This document shows, piece by piece, positions 12,611 through 24,374 of a DNA stretch of 64,000 nucleotides; position 1 is the stretch's first letter, and each line of letters starts with the position of its first letter. Source of the DNA: Conoideocrella luteorostrata (Eukaryota > Ascomycota > Sordariomycetes > Hypocreales > Clavicipitaceae); the NCBI GenBank assembly GCA_032433595.1, contig JASWJB010000179.1:25474-89473 (forward strand). The letters are read 5' to 3'. The notes under the pieces were generated by a model. That model saw only the letters and a list, made by a program, of their open reading frames with translations, was not told the origin of the DNA and searched no databases. Both the position numbers and the translations under genes were made by a program.

Positions 12611-13349
12611 GAGGTTTGATCTGTTGACTGGGTGGTCCCGCAAAAGACCTATTGTGATTAATGGCTGCGGAAGTAGGAAGTGGAAGTGGGAAGAAGCAGT
12701 GTCTGGCCATATCGAGACGCAAAAGTACTTCAGTGGTTATACACACTAGCAGCTATTTTCATATGTAAGTAAAAATAAATATACACGAGTAATGTATCCT
12801 AAAGATGCAACAGGATAGCAGGTTGAGCATATTGCATTGTATGAATCATCCTTGAGCCCGACAAAGTGTATACCGGACCATGACAGCTTGGCGGGCTCTG
12901 AAGTCATTGCAATATGCCAAGTCAGTCGACACACTGGACAACGAAGACAATCTGCAGCGGCAACCTCCGATATATCCAAGTCAGCAATTGAACAGTGATG
13001 ATTTTTGGCCACAGTTCGCAGGCCACCTATTCTAGTGACTCCCGCCGCCATTGACCCGTTTGGGCCGTCTATCGGCGAACCCCACCACTTCCAGAAAACC
13101 CCGCCGAAGACGGGGAGGGCGCGGAGCGTGGATGACAGGTAAATTCTCGAGCCAGACGTCATTTCACGTCCTTCTGTGTCCTCGACCCATTGTATCGTCC
13201 TTTTTGTTCATCTGTTGAAAAGGAGTATCAGGCAGTTAAACTCGCTACGAATTGAAACATTTCACTTCCGAAGCCTCAGTTAAACCCGCGTCAAAATACC
13301 ACTACTACCACTTATTACTTTCAAACGTCAACACCACCATCGCATAGCC
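12611..13349. other. Intergenic: one doubtful ORF
   Basis: Gap between FMP32-like (+) and the hydroxyacid dehydrogenase (+). An ATG-started minus-strand frame of 138 codons (13162-12746) contains CxxC pairs (CLRCPVC) but has no recognised family, so it is not called as a gene. Confidence 0.4.
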
Positions 13350-14603
13350 ATGGCCGAAAAACCCAAGGTTCTCCTCCTAGGTGAAATCGAGCAGTAAGTT
13401 GCCTTCCCGGTCTCAGCAAATCAGACATAATATTCTTCAATACCGAAAACCGTGCTTTTTCGGCTCACTGCTCTCAAAAGCTCACCGAGTTAACCCCGTT
13501 CAAGCGCCCACGATGCCTGGTCCGAAATCGCACGAATCGCCCAAGTCCTCCAACCCAAATCCACCAACCGCCAGGAATTTATCTCTGAATGTCATTCCGG
13601 TGCCTTCGACGGCGTGAGCGTCGCATACCGCACTTTTGATTCCTTCAGCGTAACGGGTAAGATTGATAATGAGGTATTGGACGCCCTACCCAGGAGCTTG
13701 AAGTTTGTGTGTCACAATGGTCCGTATAGCTCTCCCTCTCATTCCGGGTCAACATCATATCTGGATTTTGCGGAAGCTAAGTCATACTTTTAGGCGCCGG
13801 CTACGATCAAGTTGATATCCCAGCTTGCACATCGCACTCCATCCGTGTCTCCAACACCCCTACTGCCGTTGACGATGCCACTGCCGACGTAACAATCTGG
13901 CTGCTTCTGGGAGCGCTCCGTAACTTCCCGGTCAGCATGTCTGCTCTTCGCGCTGGAGACTTTAAAGGCAAACCGCTCCCCAAGCTCGGTCACGATCCGC
14001 AAGGGAAAACCCTTGGTATCCTGGGCATGGGCGGAATTGGTAAGAATGTAGCTAAAAAAGCGAGAGCTTTTGGTATGAAGATTCGGTACTACAACAGGAG
14101 TCGGTTGAGCGAGGAACTGGAAGACGGTGCGGAGTATGTCAGTTTCGAGACGCTGTTGAGGGAGAGCGATGTGCTCAGCTTGAATCTACCGCTGAATGTA
14201 AGTTACAGCCGCTATGTTTATTATCGCTACCCACGGCGATTTGCTAATGCTTGGATGATAGCCTCAAACTCGCCATACTATCTCTACAGCACAATTCGAT
14301 ATTATGAAACCCGGCATGGTCATCGTCAATACTGCTCGTGGCGCCGTTATGGACGAAGCTGCCCTGGTGAAGGCCCTTGATTCCGGAAAGGTCGCCAGTG
14401 CCGGCTTGGACGTGTATGAAGAGGAACCAAAGATTCACCCAGGTCTTGTTTCCAATCCAAACGTCCTATTGGTTCCACATATGGGTACATGGACGGTCGA
14501 GACACAGACCAAGATGGAGGAGTGGGCTATCAATAATGTCAAAATGGCGGTAGAGCAGGGCAAGCTGAAGAGCATTGTTCCAGAGCAAAAGAATTTGGCG
14601 TAG
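13350..14603 (+). CDS. D-2-hydroxyacid dehydrogenase (glyoxylate reductase-like)
   Basis: A 334-aa NAD(P)-dependent D-isomer-specific 2-hydroxyacid dehydrogenase from four exons: 13350-13393, 13505-13719, 13794-14197 and 14262-14603. The nucleotide-binding motif is GMGGIGKNVA. The catalytic Arg region follows as VNTARGAVMDEAAL, the Glu region as GLDVYEEEP, and the His as VPHMGTWT. The family reduces glyoxylate or other 2-keto acids to D-2-hydroxy acids; the fungal clade is usually annotated glyoxylate/hydroxypyruvate reductase. The first exon is only 44 nt (MAEKPKVLLLGEIE), and splicing to AHDAWSEIAQVLQ is needed for the complete substrate domain. No targeting signal is seen. Substrate preference is inferred, not shown. 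Confidence 0.92.
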
Positions 14604-15275
14604 TATTGATGCATAGAGATAGGTTGCCCTACAACATTCTTTTTCATAGAAAACGGTGCAGAGCTTACGACGGTACGGTTATAAGGTACATACGTAGACC
14701 ATCGGTTTGTATATGCAACAGCTAGTTCACTAATCTATGAGGATCTACAACTGATCTATACACAGAGTTTATCAGTGAAGTTGCTTCAGCATGAATAGGC
14801 TCTCATTGAGAACCCGCTGTTGTAATAAAGGAGACCAACTATACTGTCTATTGGCCGCGGTTGACGGGCCTCTTTCCGCCAACTCGCCTCAAATGTGAGA
14901 CATTCCCCTTCCGATACATATTCCCTTCATAAGTTTTTCTTTTAGACCTCGCCAATGGGGGGATATCATGTCTAGCAAAAAGAGCCAACGCCATTTTGTT
15001 GAAAAAGCAGATCTTTTTTGCCTCCTCCTGCTCCGCCCAGCGAGATGAAAACCCTATCCGTTCTTTTCCAGGGGCAAGGCTACCAAATAAGCAAAACAGA
15101 TCGTAAAAAATTGTAAATAAAAAAACCAATCAATAACCGAACTCTCCCGACCCAAATGCCATGCAAGTTATGCTGTTGAATCCACAATTTTGCCCCATTG
15201 CCGTGACCGACCAACGGCGCAAGACGTTACACGTAGGAATCCAGTTGAAGGACCCTTAGGCTTGAATACATTAAA
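14604..15275. other. Intergenic: convergent 3' region
   Basis: Between the 3' ends of the hydroxyacid dehydrogenase (+) and SAH hydrolase (-). Expected to hold both 3' UTRs. No gene is supported. Confidence 0.5.
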
Positions 15276-16683
15276 TTAGTAGCGGTAGATGTCGCTCTTG
15301 AAGGGACCCTCAGCCGGGAGGCCGAGGTATTCAGCCTGGACCTTGGTGAGGGAGCTCAGCTCAGCCTGGACGTGGTTCAGATGGAGACGGGCGACTTCCT
15401 CATCAAGGATCTTGGGCAAGACGTATACACCGACGTCGAGCTTGCTGGTTCTGGAGAACTCAACGTGCTTCTTACCGAAAGCTTCATCTCTAGCCTTGTA
15501 CAACATGATTTGAGCCAAGACCTGGTTGGTGAACGAGCAAGACATGACGAAAGAAGAGTGGCCAGTGGCACAGCCGAGGTTGACAAGACGACCCTCAGCG
15601 AGAAGGATGATGTGACGGCCGTTCTTCATCAAGAAGCGATCAACCTGGGGTTTGATGTTCTGGACAGACTGGGCGTTGGCCTTCAACCAGGCAACGTCGA
15701 TCTCAATATCGAAGTGACCAATGTCTGATGGTATGTTAATAAAAAAATCTTTAAGCATGTTCATGTGTTAGACGGAACCTACTGCAGACAATAGCGTCGT
15801 TGGGCATAGCCTCAAAGTGTACACCAGTCAAGATATCGCGGCAACCGGTGGTGGTGACATAGATCTGGCCAACCTTGGCGGCCTTCTCCATGGTGGTGAC
15901 CTGGTAGCCAGCCATAGCTGCCTGGAGAGCGTTGATGGGGTCAATCTCAGTAACGAGAACACGAGCACCCATACCATGCAGAGCCTCAGCGCAGCCCTTA
16001 CCGACATCACCGAAACCAGCGACAACAGCGACCTTGCCAGCAATCATGACATCGGTAGCACGCTTGATACCGTCAATAAGGGACTCGCGGCAACCGTACA
16101 AGTTGTCGAACTTGGACTTGGTGACACTGTCGTTGACATTGATCGAGGGGACAAGGAGCTTGTTGTCCTTGAGCATGCGGTACAAGTGGTGGACACCGGT
16201 GGTAGTCTCCTCGGAGACGCCATAACAGTCCTTGAGCATCTCGGGGTACTTGGTGTGGACAAGGCTGGTTAGGTCACCGCCGTCATCGAGAATCAGATTG
16301 AGCTTGGCGCCATCCTTGAAGGCAAGGAGCTGCTGCTCAAGACACCAGTTGTACTCCTCCTCGGTCTCGCCCTTCCAGGCGAAAACAGGAACACCAGCAG
16401 CAGCAATGGCGGCAGCGGCGTGGTCCTGGGTGCTGAAGATGTTGCAACTGGTCCAGGTGACTTCGGCACCAAGAGCAGTCAAGGTCTCGATGAGGACAGC
16501 GGTCTGGATAGTCATATGCAGGCAGCCAGCAATGCGGGCACCGGCGAGCGGCTGGTCGGCGGCATACTTCTCGCGGGTAGCCATGAGACCAGGCATCTCG
16601 TTCTCAGCAAGCTCGATCTCCTTGCGGCCAAAGGCGGCAAGAGACAGGTCGGCGACCTTGAACTTCTGGGCGGGAGCAGCCAT
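15276..16683 (-). CDS. SAH1: S-adenosylhomocysteinase
   Basis: A 449-aa S-adenosyl-L-homocysteine hydrolase from two exons (16683-15783 and 15724-15276, 58-nt intron). It reversibly splits SAH to adenosine and homocysteine, removing the product that inhibits methyltransferases. Diagnostic segments are STQDHAAAA (residues 84-92), the [13 protein letters not shown] active-site stretch (~182-194), the NAD-binding GFGDVGKG (223-230) and the C-terminal KSDIYRY that reaches into the partner subunit. Length matches the family. The frame is open upstream to 16983, but [19 protein letters not shown] is the conserved start. A strongly pyrimidine-rich tract on the coding strand lies just upstream, usual for highly expressed fungal genes. 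Confidence 0.97.
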
Positions 16684-16734
16684 TTTGATGTTTACGTGGT
16701 TGTGGTAGATATGAGAGGGAATGGATTGGGTGGA

Positions 16735-16795
16735 TGATGAAAGGCGGGGAAGAAAAGGGGAAGAGAAGAAGAAGAGAGGGAAAGAGATGGGGAGA
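16735..16795 (-). promoter_or_regulatory. Pyrimidine-rich core promoter/5' UTR of SAH1
   Basis: About 60 nt upstream of the ATG the coding strand is almost pure C/T (plus-strand purine run). CT-rich tracts of this kind commonly precede transcription starts of strongly expressed filamentous-fungal genes. The role is inferred from position and composition. Confidence 0.4.
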
Positions 16796-17953
16796 GTATA
16801 TGAGGTTTTTGGGTGTAACGAAAGTGGCAGAAACAAATCCTCAGGGTGCCAGATCCGGGAAGAGGAGGGGCGGGGACTATGGAGGGGTCGACGAGTTCCA
16901 TCACCTCGTCTGCCAGTGTGTGCAAGATGCTGGTTCGCTGGTTCGCTGCACTTGGGCGGTGTAAGCAGCCGATTGAGGGGCAAAATTTTTCAACATTCAG
17001 GTGCACGGAGTAACTAAGCGGGGCTGCATGATCGGAACGTCGATGTTTGCACGGGCTGGATGAATCTGGTGCTGCCGCCTCAGCAACGCTTTGCAGTGCA
17101 ATTCAGCCGAACAACATGATATCTGATAAAAGGTTCAAATTACAGTAGTGAATCCCTCTCAATTCCGAAAAACCGCTAAGAATCAAGTCACCACGTTGTT
17201 TAACTTTTGCAATCATGTATTGCAGTACGGCCAAAATGTCACACCCCGCGCGGAGAGATGGTCTCGGTCCCCGCTCACAACGCACGGGTGAGTTTTCCGG
17301 CGTTGATTGTCGTCGGAGTATTAATCTCTCGCAAACGGCGCATTCCGGACTTTCGCAGCAGCGTTTGAAACTCGACGGAGTTTCATGGGCACGACAACTG
17401 GACAGCCACAGAAACACTTGAATCCGTTTTGAAGACTGGCTGCATTCTTATTCAGTGAATTAATCAATCATCCAAAACAGCCTCAAAGACCGGTAGCATT
17501 ATTTATCAAGGGCTCGAGAAGCCACCTCATCAATAGGAGCTGTTCTCGTTCGGTCTGTCTATATAGTACTTAGCTTCACATTGCATAATTAAATTATATG
17601 GCAAATTGAGTGATTCGCACCCCACAACATAGTGTGAACTTAACAAGAAATTTCGTTGTAGCAGCCTGAGAGTTTGTGCTCAATGGGGCTAAAGGTCGTG
17701 GGAGTCTCAGATTGGCATTTCAAGCACGTCGCAGCCACTTGCTTCACTCAAACCATGATAAACCCCATTGGAGTAAGTGTAACAAACAAATGGTTCTCTT
17801 GTCGCTAAATTTAGACAAAGAAAACTTCTCTACAGTCCCACCATATCCGGAACGCCGCTAATGCTACCCGCAAACTGGTGCCATTGCTTCCCAAAATCTT
17901 CTACGCGTTGCTTAGATATCCCAGTTTTAGACGTCTCTCCTTTCTAACAACAT
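16796..17953. other. Intergenic
   Basis: Spacer between the SAH1 promoter and the eIF3h 3' end. No coding region, RNA gene or repeat is recognised. Confidence 0.5.
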
Positions 17954-19204
17954 TTACTGGGGCAACAGATTCTCCCGAACAGCAAACATCTTGGCGCTCA
18001 CATTCGAAGTAAAGCCATCCACTTGCTTGCTGTACTGCTCCACCTGTTTTGCGTTCAACATACCCTCCAGACGACTCGGCTCCTGGGGCATCTTGAACAG
18101 CCGTTGCCACTCATCTTCCGGCAGAAGTGGCTGCTTGGCTACGCTGCGCTGAGCATTCTCGGCCTTTCGCTTCGCTTGCCACTGAGAAATCTTGGCTTGT
18201 TCACGGGTAACCTGGCGCTGGTAGAACTGGAAGTTGTTGAGGTCGGTATAGTGAGATTCGATGCTCTCTAGGAGTAAGTCGCACGTCTTCTCAAGAAATG
18301 GGTCGATTGCCAAGTCAAGGTTGTCGATAGATGGATACAGAGGGGCCTTGATGGCATCCCTCTTGATGTCAGAAATGGAGTTAGGCGGCTCGATTTCCTC
18401 GGTAGCTGGCAGCCCGGGCATTTGATGAAGGAATGATGTGAGGAGGTGTGAGTTATGCACAGTGATCGGCAACTCAGCCAAGATATCACGGAAAGTGAGC
18501 TTGGACTTTTGCAAACTATAATTATAATTATTAGTACCTCTGTCATTACAAGGGCTCTGGTAGGGTTGCGTCATGAAATCCTTACATTTCAGTGGTGAAT
18601 TTACCCTCCTTGTATGCAGCCATGAAAGTGCTGGTGAGTCGGAAAGCTCGCATGGTCAGATTGCCCTGGGAGCTCTTGCTGGTATCGTAGACGATGGCGA
18701 CAGCCCGATCGTTGTCTTTCTGGTAGTGGTACTGGTTCTCGATGAATCCCATGTTTACAAAGTTGCCCATGGTTGCGCTGGTATACCATCCAACGTTATT
18801 TGCATCAACGTTAACCTCCTTCAAGCATCGAATCATTTCATTTTGATAGCTGATGTTGGCCTTTTGTCGAGGGGCGGCGGCAGCGATTGCTGAAGTATCG
18901 TTCTGGTGGCCGCCCTCGGTCGCGGCAGTGTCCACGGTAGGGAAGTGGAAGGTGTTGGTTACTTCAACGACGCCATTCTGGTCCATACCAACAATGGATC
19001 CGGTCGCAATTGTAGGAAAGGTTGAAGAGCAGTGCTTGGCAATCTTCATAATCACCTGCAGTCCTACTTGTGAGCAACGCATCCATTATGCTATCAAAGG
19101 GGGGATGTGGTGGGTGGGGCGCGGGCGCGGTGTTGATTGTGTGAACATACCAGAGCCTCGACCTGAACGGCCTGGACAGGTGCATCTTTCAAAGCGTCGC
19201 TCAT
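17954..19204 (-). CDS. Translation initiation factor eIF3 subunit h
   Basis: A 361-aa protein from exons 19204-19151, 19055-18586 and 18515-17954 (introns 95 and 70 nt). The MPN domain occupies roughly residues 15-150 ([20 protein letters not shown] ... [13 protein letters not shown]). It lacks the JAMM metal-binding residues, as expected for the non-catalytic eIF3h. The C-terminal helical half ([20 protein letters not shown] onward) matches eIF3h/p40. The protein is a subunit of the eIF3 complex that binds the 40S ribosome. The first exon encodes only 18 residues ([18 protein letters not shown]), the same short lead seen in other fungal eIF3h proteins. The exon 2/3 junction reads E-I-LQKSK. 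Confidence 0.93.
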
Positions 19205-19798
19205 CTTGTCCGGTTTGTCTGGAAACAGTTTTCGGGTGCCGGGAGTGCACAGGCAGGAGCTGGCTCGAGGATGCAGCTGGTTATATCAATGCGAACTCAC
19301 TTCGCGGTTGGAATATCGAACTTTTCGCCGTCCCGTTTGTGGGCGTTGTGGGTTGGAAGCGGTCAGACGCGGCAATACTTGGCGGGGTGAAAAGGCGACG
19401 CCTATCGAGCTGTCGGACTGCTTGCATCTTCCACTTCACGCTCCAGGGTACATAAAAGACCATGCCTGAGGCAATATATATGACTGTCAACAAGATGCTG
19501 ATAAGTGCCTGCCATCAAATTTGCATTAACCATAGAACTCTAGGATATCCTTTGCTATCTTATGTACATCGTTACTATTATTCCAGGCAGTTCTTTACAT
19601 GCTGATACCGAATTAAACTCGCAACCGTTACTCCACGAATGACCGTTATCAAAATGCGTTGGAAGCTCAACGCAGACGCCTGCTATGTGCAAAACACCAA
19701 TCATTTCTCGTTGTGACACTTGTTTGGCCAACCTCACATATTCTACCGGTCTTTCACCGATGCATTATCATCGCATCATTGATCAAGGGCAATCAGGT
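19205..19798. other. Intergenic
   Basis: Gap between eIF3h (promoter side) and the 3' end of the UPF0643 gene. Nothing beyond promoter/3' UTR is seen. Confidence 0.5.
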
Positions 19799-20506
19799 TC
19801 ATTCCCATTCCGTGATTTCCCAGCTATCGACGTTCTCACGAATCGTTAGGCGGTGTTGGTCGATTTTCCAGTAGGCATACAAAGACCGAGTGGCGCCTGC
19901 AGCCTTTCGATGAGACGAACCCCTCCCACCTTCCAAAGCGTCCTGGCGGGACCTCCAGAGACACGTGGCAAGGTTTCGAAGCTCAGCATCAGGAGACCCA
20001 AACCAGTACCTATACCCAGTCAGCGTTGGACATGGGATCACTCATGGCTTTGATTTGCAGACTTACTTGAGGAATCCCCCACTAGCAACAGCTTCAGCGT
20101 GTGCAGCTTTGTCCAGTTCGCCAAGATGACTGTAGTCAGTGCTTGGCTTGATTTGGGAACGGAATGCGACAATGTAGAATGAAGTTTCCTTGAAACCCTT
20201 CCCGGAATGCTGCACGAGTTGCTTCAACTCATCCAGAACTTCTTGCCAGTTGAACGACTCGGTGTACAAAGCGGTGGCGTAGTCTTCACGCACTGCTCGA
20301 AGCCGTGACAAAGCTCGTGAAAGGAGACTGTTTTCATTGTCAAGTGTTTCCAGATCTAGCAGATGTTCTTTGTCGACATATGGGGACTGAACAATAAAGC
20401 GTTCCTCGTTCAGAACGTCATTTCGGAGGTCAGAAATTGCTTCTTTCTCCCTGGTGAAGCTAGGAATATCAACGGGAAGAGCAGTGCGAGCCCCCTGAGC
20501 AGCCAT
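19799..20506 (-). CDS. UPF0643 family protein
   Basis: A 216-aa protein from exons 20506-20067 and 20009-19799 (57-nt intron). The C-terminal half (YWFGSPDAELRNLATCLWRS ... HRKAAGATRSLYAYWKIDQH) is the highly conserved signature of the fungal UPF0643 family (S. pombe PB2B2.08 type). The N-terminal half is helical. Function is unknown. The conserved tryptophans and the CLWRS segment suggest a small folded domain, and no transmembrane or targeting signal is seen. The splice restores GGFLKYWFGSP, joining the two conserved halves, so the intron is well supported. Confidence 0.85.
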
Positions 20507-21707
20507 GGTGAAGATAGTGGTGCTGAAGGTGGCGTATTCTACAAAAACAACGGGTCGCGAGCAGGACTCAGAAGCAGCAATATGCAGTTACGATAAGACT
20601 GACGACGGCGACGATGATTTTGGATGAGTGGTCTACGGGGCGAGAAAAAGAGAACGGAAGTGTTACAGCAGTGTGGGAAAGAGTTTCCACCATTTAAAGG
20701 TCTTCAAGGAAAGCCGTTTGGGCTGTGGTTTGGGCTAGTCCACACCGCTCTAGAATAAGAGACAAATGTTCAGAATTGCACAAGCATCGAAACGAGCCAA
20801 AGCCGGTCAGCCAGCGGGCGTCAACAGGCATGGCACTGGGGTAAGGGTGACCAACTCTGCCCCGGTTGACCAGTCATAGCGGCTTAAAGAATCTGTGAGC
20901 ACCGATGAGGTAGTCGGAGCAGAAATTTCGCAATAGTTGAGTCGGATCAGCAAAGCCAAAGATTGACCCGTGCCAGGTGGCTTGGCGGATCCGTCCGTAT
21001 TCAACTCCGAAACACGCGTGTGGCTGTCGGTATGAGTATCCGACTGGTGGAGGAGATACCGTTCCCGAGACCGGCGCAGACGACAGGCTTCAAGGTTTTC
21101 GATACTCTGTGCAGTATGTCTATTCCGGACGCGTTGTTCACCAAGATTCAAAGCCGTCAACCCAGCCCTCTTAGGATTTAGTATCGGATCAAAATCGAAG
21201 CCACTTCCTTGTAACCCAATCGAATAGTAGCTTTCAACCTTTTGATCGTGTTCCTGCACATCAGTGCCGCTGCAACCCCACAGCCTAGCCAAAACGTCAG
21301 ATCTCCGACGTTATGTGGGTCTAATCGAGGCACGACAATTGACCCTGAATGACACCATCACACCATCACGTCAGCGAAAGCATATTGCAAACCCAGTTTT
21401 TCCTGTACTGATGTGTAAGTATTATTAAGAAGGTATTAATTCATTTCCCCAAGGAGTACTGTACATACAAGATGAAAGGTAACTAGTTACAGTGAAGCGA
21501 AGAACATATGTCCTCGTAAAGCTCTTTATTCCCATGATTCCATCCAGATCTTCAATCTTTCATGCCAAGGGTATCGTCCGAATGTAAATAGTGCCATAGT
21601 CCTACCTAATTGAGAAGGCACGGATATGTAGCAAAGAGCGAGTGAATTTACCACTCCAAATCCAACAATGACAACCAGATGTTGTCCCAGACGCCTAAAC
21701 GTTTCTC
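20507..21707. other. Intergenic
   Basis: Gap of 1.2 kb between UPF0643 (promoter side) and the GH76 3' end. A minus-strand open frame at 21292-20807 has no recognisable family and is not called. Confidence 0.5.
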
Positions 21708-22811
21708 TTAAGAAACTCGAACAGCAGCCACCAGTGCATCTAGAGCGCTGCCATGCGATGCGCCATTAACGCCGACTACCGGGCCGGCCCAAGCGACGCC
21801 CATTTTGTTGTCTTTGTCGCGGTTGTTGCTGAGGATTGAGTCAGCATTTCTCAAAATGAATGCTCGGATATCTCCATCCCCAATGGCTTGGTTGAGATAA
21901 CCCAGATTTCGAATAAACACTCCTTTGAACTGTTTCGCGTCGAATCCGCACAAGCTGCTTTGAGTCTCACACTTATCCGTCTCTACAAGAATGCCGTTCT
22001 GATTGGAGAGAGCGCGAATGGCCGCCTTGGCTAGTGTTCTTGCTTGGTTGAGGACGTCTCCACCAAGCGGTGACCCCTTGGAGAGTTCGACCAAGGCACC
22101 GAGAATTACGCCTTGATTGACAGACCAGGTTTGCAGGCCGTTATTCTTGCAATCATCAGTAAGGCCATCATTGATGAGATTTTGGCCATTGATCATGCCA
22201 CTTTGTCGGAACCAGTTCCACTGATCAGTGGCAATTTTGGCATACGTATTGTTAGACGGTATGCGGTTGGCCAGGGAAGCAGACACAGCGAGATATAATT
22301 CGTTGGCGATGGCGTTGACATATTTCCGATCCTTCTTCCAGAATATTCCTCCGTTGCAAGGCCCCCCCGCACCTGTCCGCATGTCATTGAAGATGTCAAC
22401 AGCCATCTCCAGGTAAGCATCATCTAGCGTTGCATCATAGGAGTGAATCAATCCTAAAGCCCACCACCCTTCATCGTCGTAGAACTCGTTCATAAACCCT
22501 GGGAATTTCTTTGGGGCATTTCGAAATGTGTTCATTATTGTTTGAGGGATGCCGAGGGAATTCGCTTCACCGGGCTGGAGGATAGCGAAGTCGGCCAAAG
22601 TTGTGAGGGCATTGCCACTCTGCCACCAAGCACCATCCCAAATACCAGAGCCTTGGTCATACCAGTTGCTGTTGAGGGCTTTGATAGCGGTGGATGCGTC
22701 TTGAACGTACTGCGCTTTAGTAGCAGCGTACACCTCCCCAGCGTAAAACAATGCTGCGAGGGCAAGGCCCGAACCCAGGCCAGTTAAGGAGACTGTTGAC
22801 AACATATCCAA
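21708..22811 (-). CDS. Secreted glycoside hydrolase family 76 (alpha-1,6-mannanase-like)
   Basis: Single-exon 367-aa GH76 protein. Residues 1-30 form a signal peptide ending near GEVYAA. The catalytic Asp pair appears in YDDEGWWALG (Asp112-Asp113). WYDQGSGIWDGAWWQSGNAL and NQGVILGALVEL are further family blocks, forming the (alpha/alpha)6 barrel. GH76 enzymes hydrolyse or transglycosylate alpha-1,6-mannan; fungal members include the Dfg5/Dcw1 wall cross-linkers and secreted mannanases. There is no clear C-terminal GPI hydrophobic tail (the end is LDALVAAVRVS), so this is more likely a soluble secreted enzyme. Paired cysteines (DDCKNNG, CETQSSLCG) fit an extracellular protein. Confidence 0.92.
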   Translation of the reverse strand: MDMLSTVSLTGLGSGLALAALFYAGEVYAATKAQYVQDASTAIKALNSNWYDQGSGIWDGAWWQSGNALTTLADFAILQPGEANSLGIPQTIMNTFRNAPKKFPGFMNEFYDDEGWWALGLIHSYDATLDDAYLEMAVDIFNDMRTGAGGPCNGGIFWKKDRKYVNAIANELYLAVSASLANRIPSNNTYAKIATDQWNWFRQSGMINGQNLINDGLTDDCKNNGLQTWSVNQGVILGALVELSKGSPLGGDVLNQARTLAKAAIRALSNQNGILVETDKCETQSSLCGFDAKQFKGVFIRNLGYLNQAIGDGDIRAFILRNADSILSNNRDKDNKMGVAWAGPVVGVNGASHGSALDALVAAVRVS

Positions 22812-24374
22812 AAAGCTTCTGCACGCTGTGTACTTGGGGAATATGCACCCTAATGAAGAAGTGACTTCGGAGAAGAAGATGTCAACTTGAACACTGCGAC
22901 AAGAGGTGAAAAGCTAGAACAACCAAGCGATGGGTTGCCAAAGGTGATATAAATGGCATCCTAAAGTCTCCCGTCTTTCCCTTTAGAGAATGTTTCGATC
23001 GACCATCATGTCTTAAATACATCTTTCGTGACCGCCCTCGTCATCGTGCTGCAAGCTATAGCAGCGTCCTACTTGTCCAGTGCATTGAGAGGACGAGAGA
23101 CTTCACTCAGGTGGGGGGAGGGCCGTGGCGTGTATCCATGGATCATTGTTTAATTGAGCCACCATCCGACTGTTGTAGTATGGCAGGCTTACGCTGCCGT
23201 TAACCGCGCATTTAGGAAGGGCGTCATGGTCAAGCCGCTACAAGCGAGACCCGAAGGGCAACTAGAATGCCACTTTTTTGAGTTGTGGAGCTCGTGCGGA
23301 GTGCTTCGTACTTTTGGGTGATCTCCGTCATCCCTTCGGATAATTTCTTTTAGCGATCAGGTTGCGAGCGTCCCAGTTGAGCCAACAACCCTTCGACTCT
23401 GACACGTATGAAAGCTGATCCGGAGATACTTTCCCTAGCTAGCATAAAGGACCATACTGCGGAGTACTCCGTAAACGATACGGAATACTCCGTACACGTC
23501 AGTGGAATATGTTTCTGCTTACTGGTAATTTACTAGCCTCTGACAACAACCACCTTTGTCTACTCCGTACAATGGGGTACATTACAAGGAAATTGGGCTC
23601 AATGCAGAGGGAATTGATAAATGAACAAAAAGAGATCATCTCCGACTCAAAGGGGTCAAGCGGACAAGTTGTCTGGTTAATGTGGCGGGTGGGCAGCACG
23701 CCAGTCAGTCCGAGGCAGCAACGCTAATGCACGATGATGGCCCCATTTCGAATTGCCGGGCTTGGGATTGATTGGGGAGCCTGGGACTGGATGTCCCCGC
23801 GGGGAGAATATTTCCTTGTTGTTCGTCATGTTCAACGCATGACATGCTAGCAGCGATTAACCACATCTGTGTTTGAATGCAATTTGCACATTTGAGATGT
23901 TATGATTCGAGCCAGCTCATACACGGCTGACGGTGCTAGGGTAACATCGCGGGTTGCCTGCACGATGACACATCCCTTCCTTTTGTTGTCAACGATGCCC
24001 TCCCGTGCATCCCGTACCCAGATGCTTGTGAGTCGTGTGACCCAGACCCCAATTACCGGCTTTATTCCAAACCAATAAGAACCTGCCCTCCTTTCTAAAG
24101 TAAGCTTTTGACTGTCTGGAAATGGATTAAGCGATGGAATGAAGTGTTTACACGCCATTGTTAGCCGAACATGATGATATCGACTTTGTGTACGGATTAC
24201 ATTGCCACCATCAGGTTTGCTCAGTCTAAATGATCAACACTAACACACGCTGAAGATTCGAGACTACAGTGGTGGGGCGTGGCACGAGTAGTACGCCGAG
24301 AACTGTGATCTACACAATGAATTTCAGTTCCCAAAGCAACAGACAATCATATACAAATACAGTCTATCATGGGA
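22812..24374. other. Intergenic with TACTCCGTA cluster
   Basis: Gap of 1.6 kb between the GH76 promoter and the SAM-carrier 3' end. It holds three copies of the dispersed motif TACTCCGTA at 23465-23473, 23486-23494 and 23561-23569. No gene is supported. Confidence 0.55.

Noticed and set aside
12746..13162. 138-codon minus-strand ORF with CxxC pairs
   Set aside because: No family resemblance and no splice or context support; left as doubtful within the intergenic entry.
16684..16983. Upstream extension of the SAH1 reading frame
   Set aside because: It translates a pyrimidine-rich promoter/5' UTR into Ser/Pro/Phe runs; the family N-terminus starts at 16683.
20807..21292. 161-codon minus-strand ORF
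   Set aside because: No recognisable domain or supporting context.
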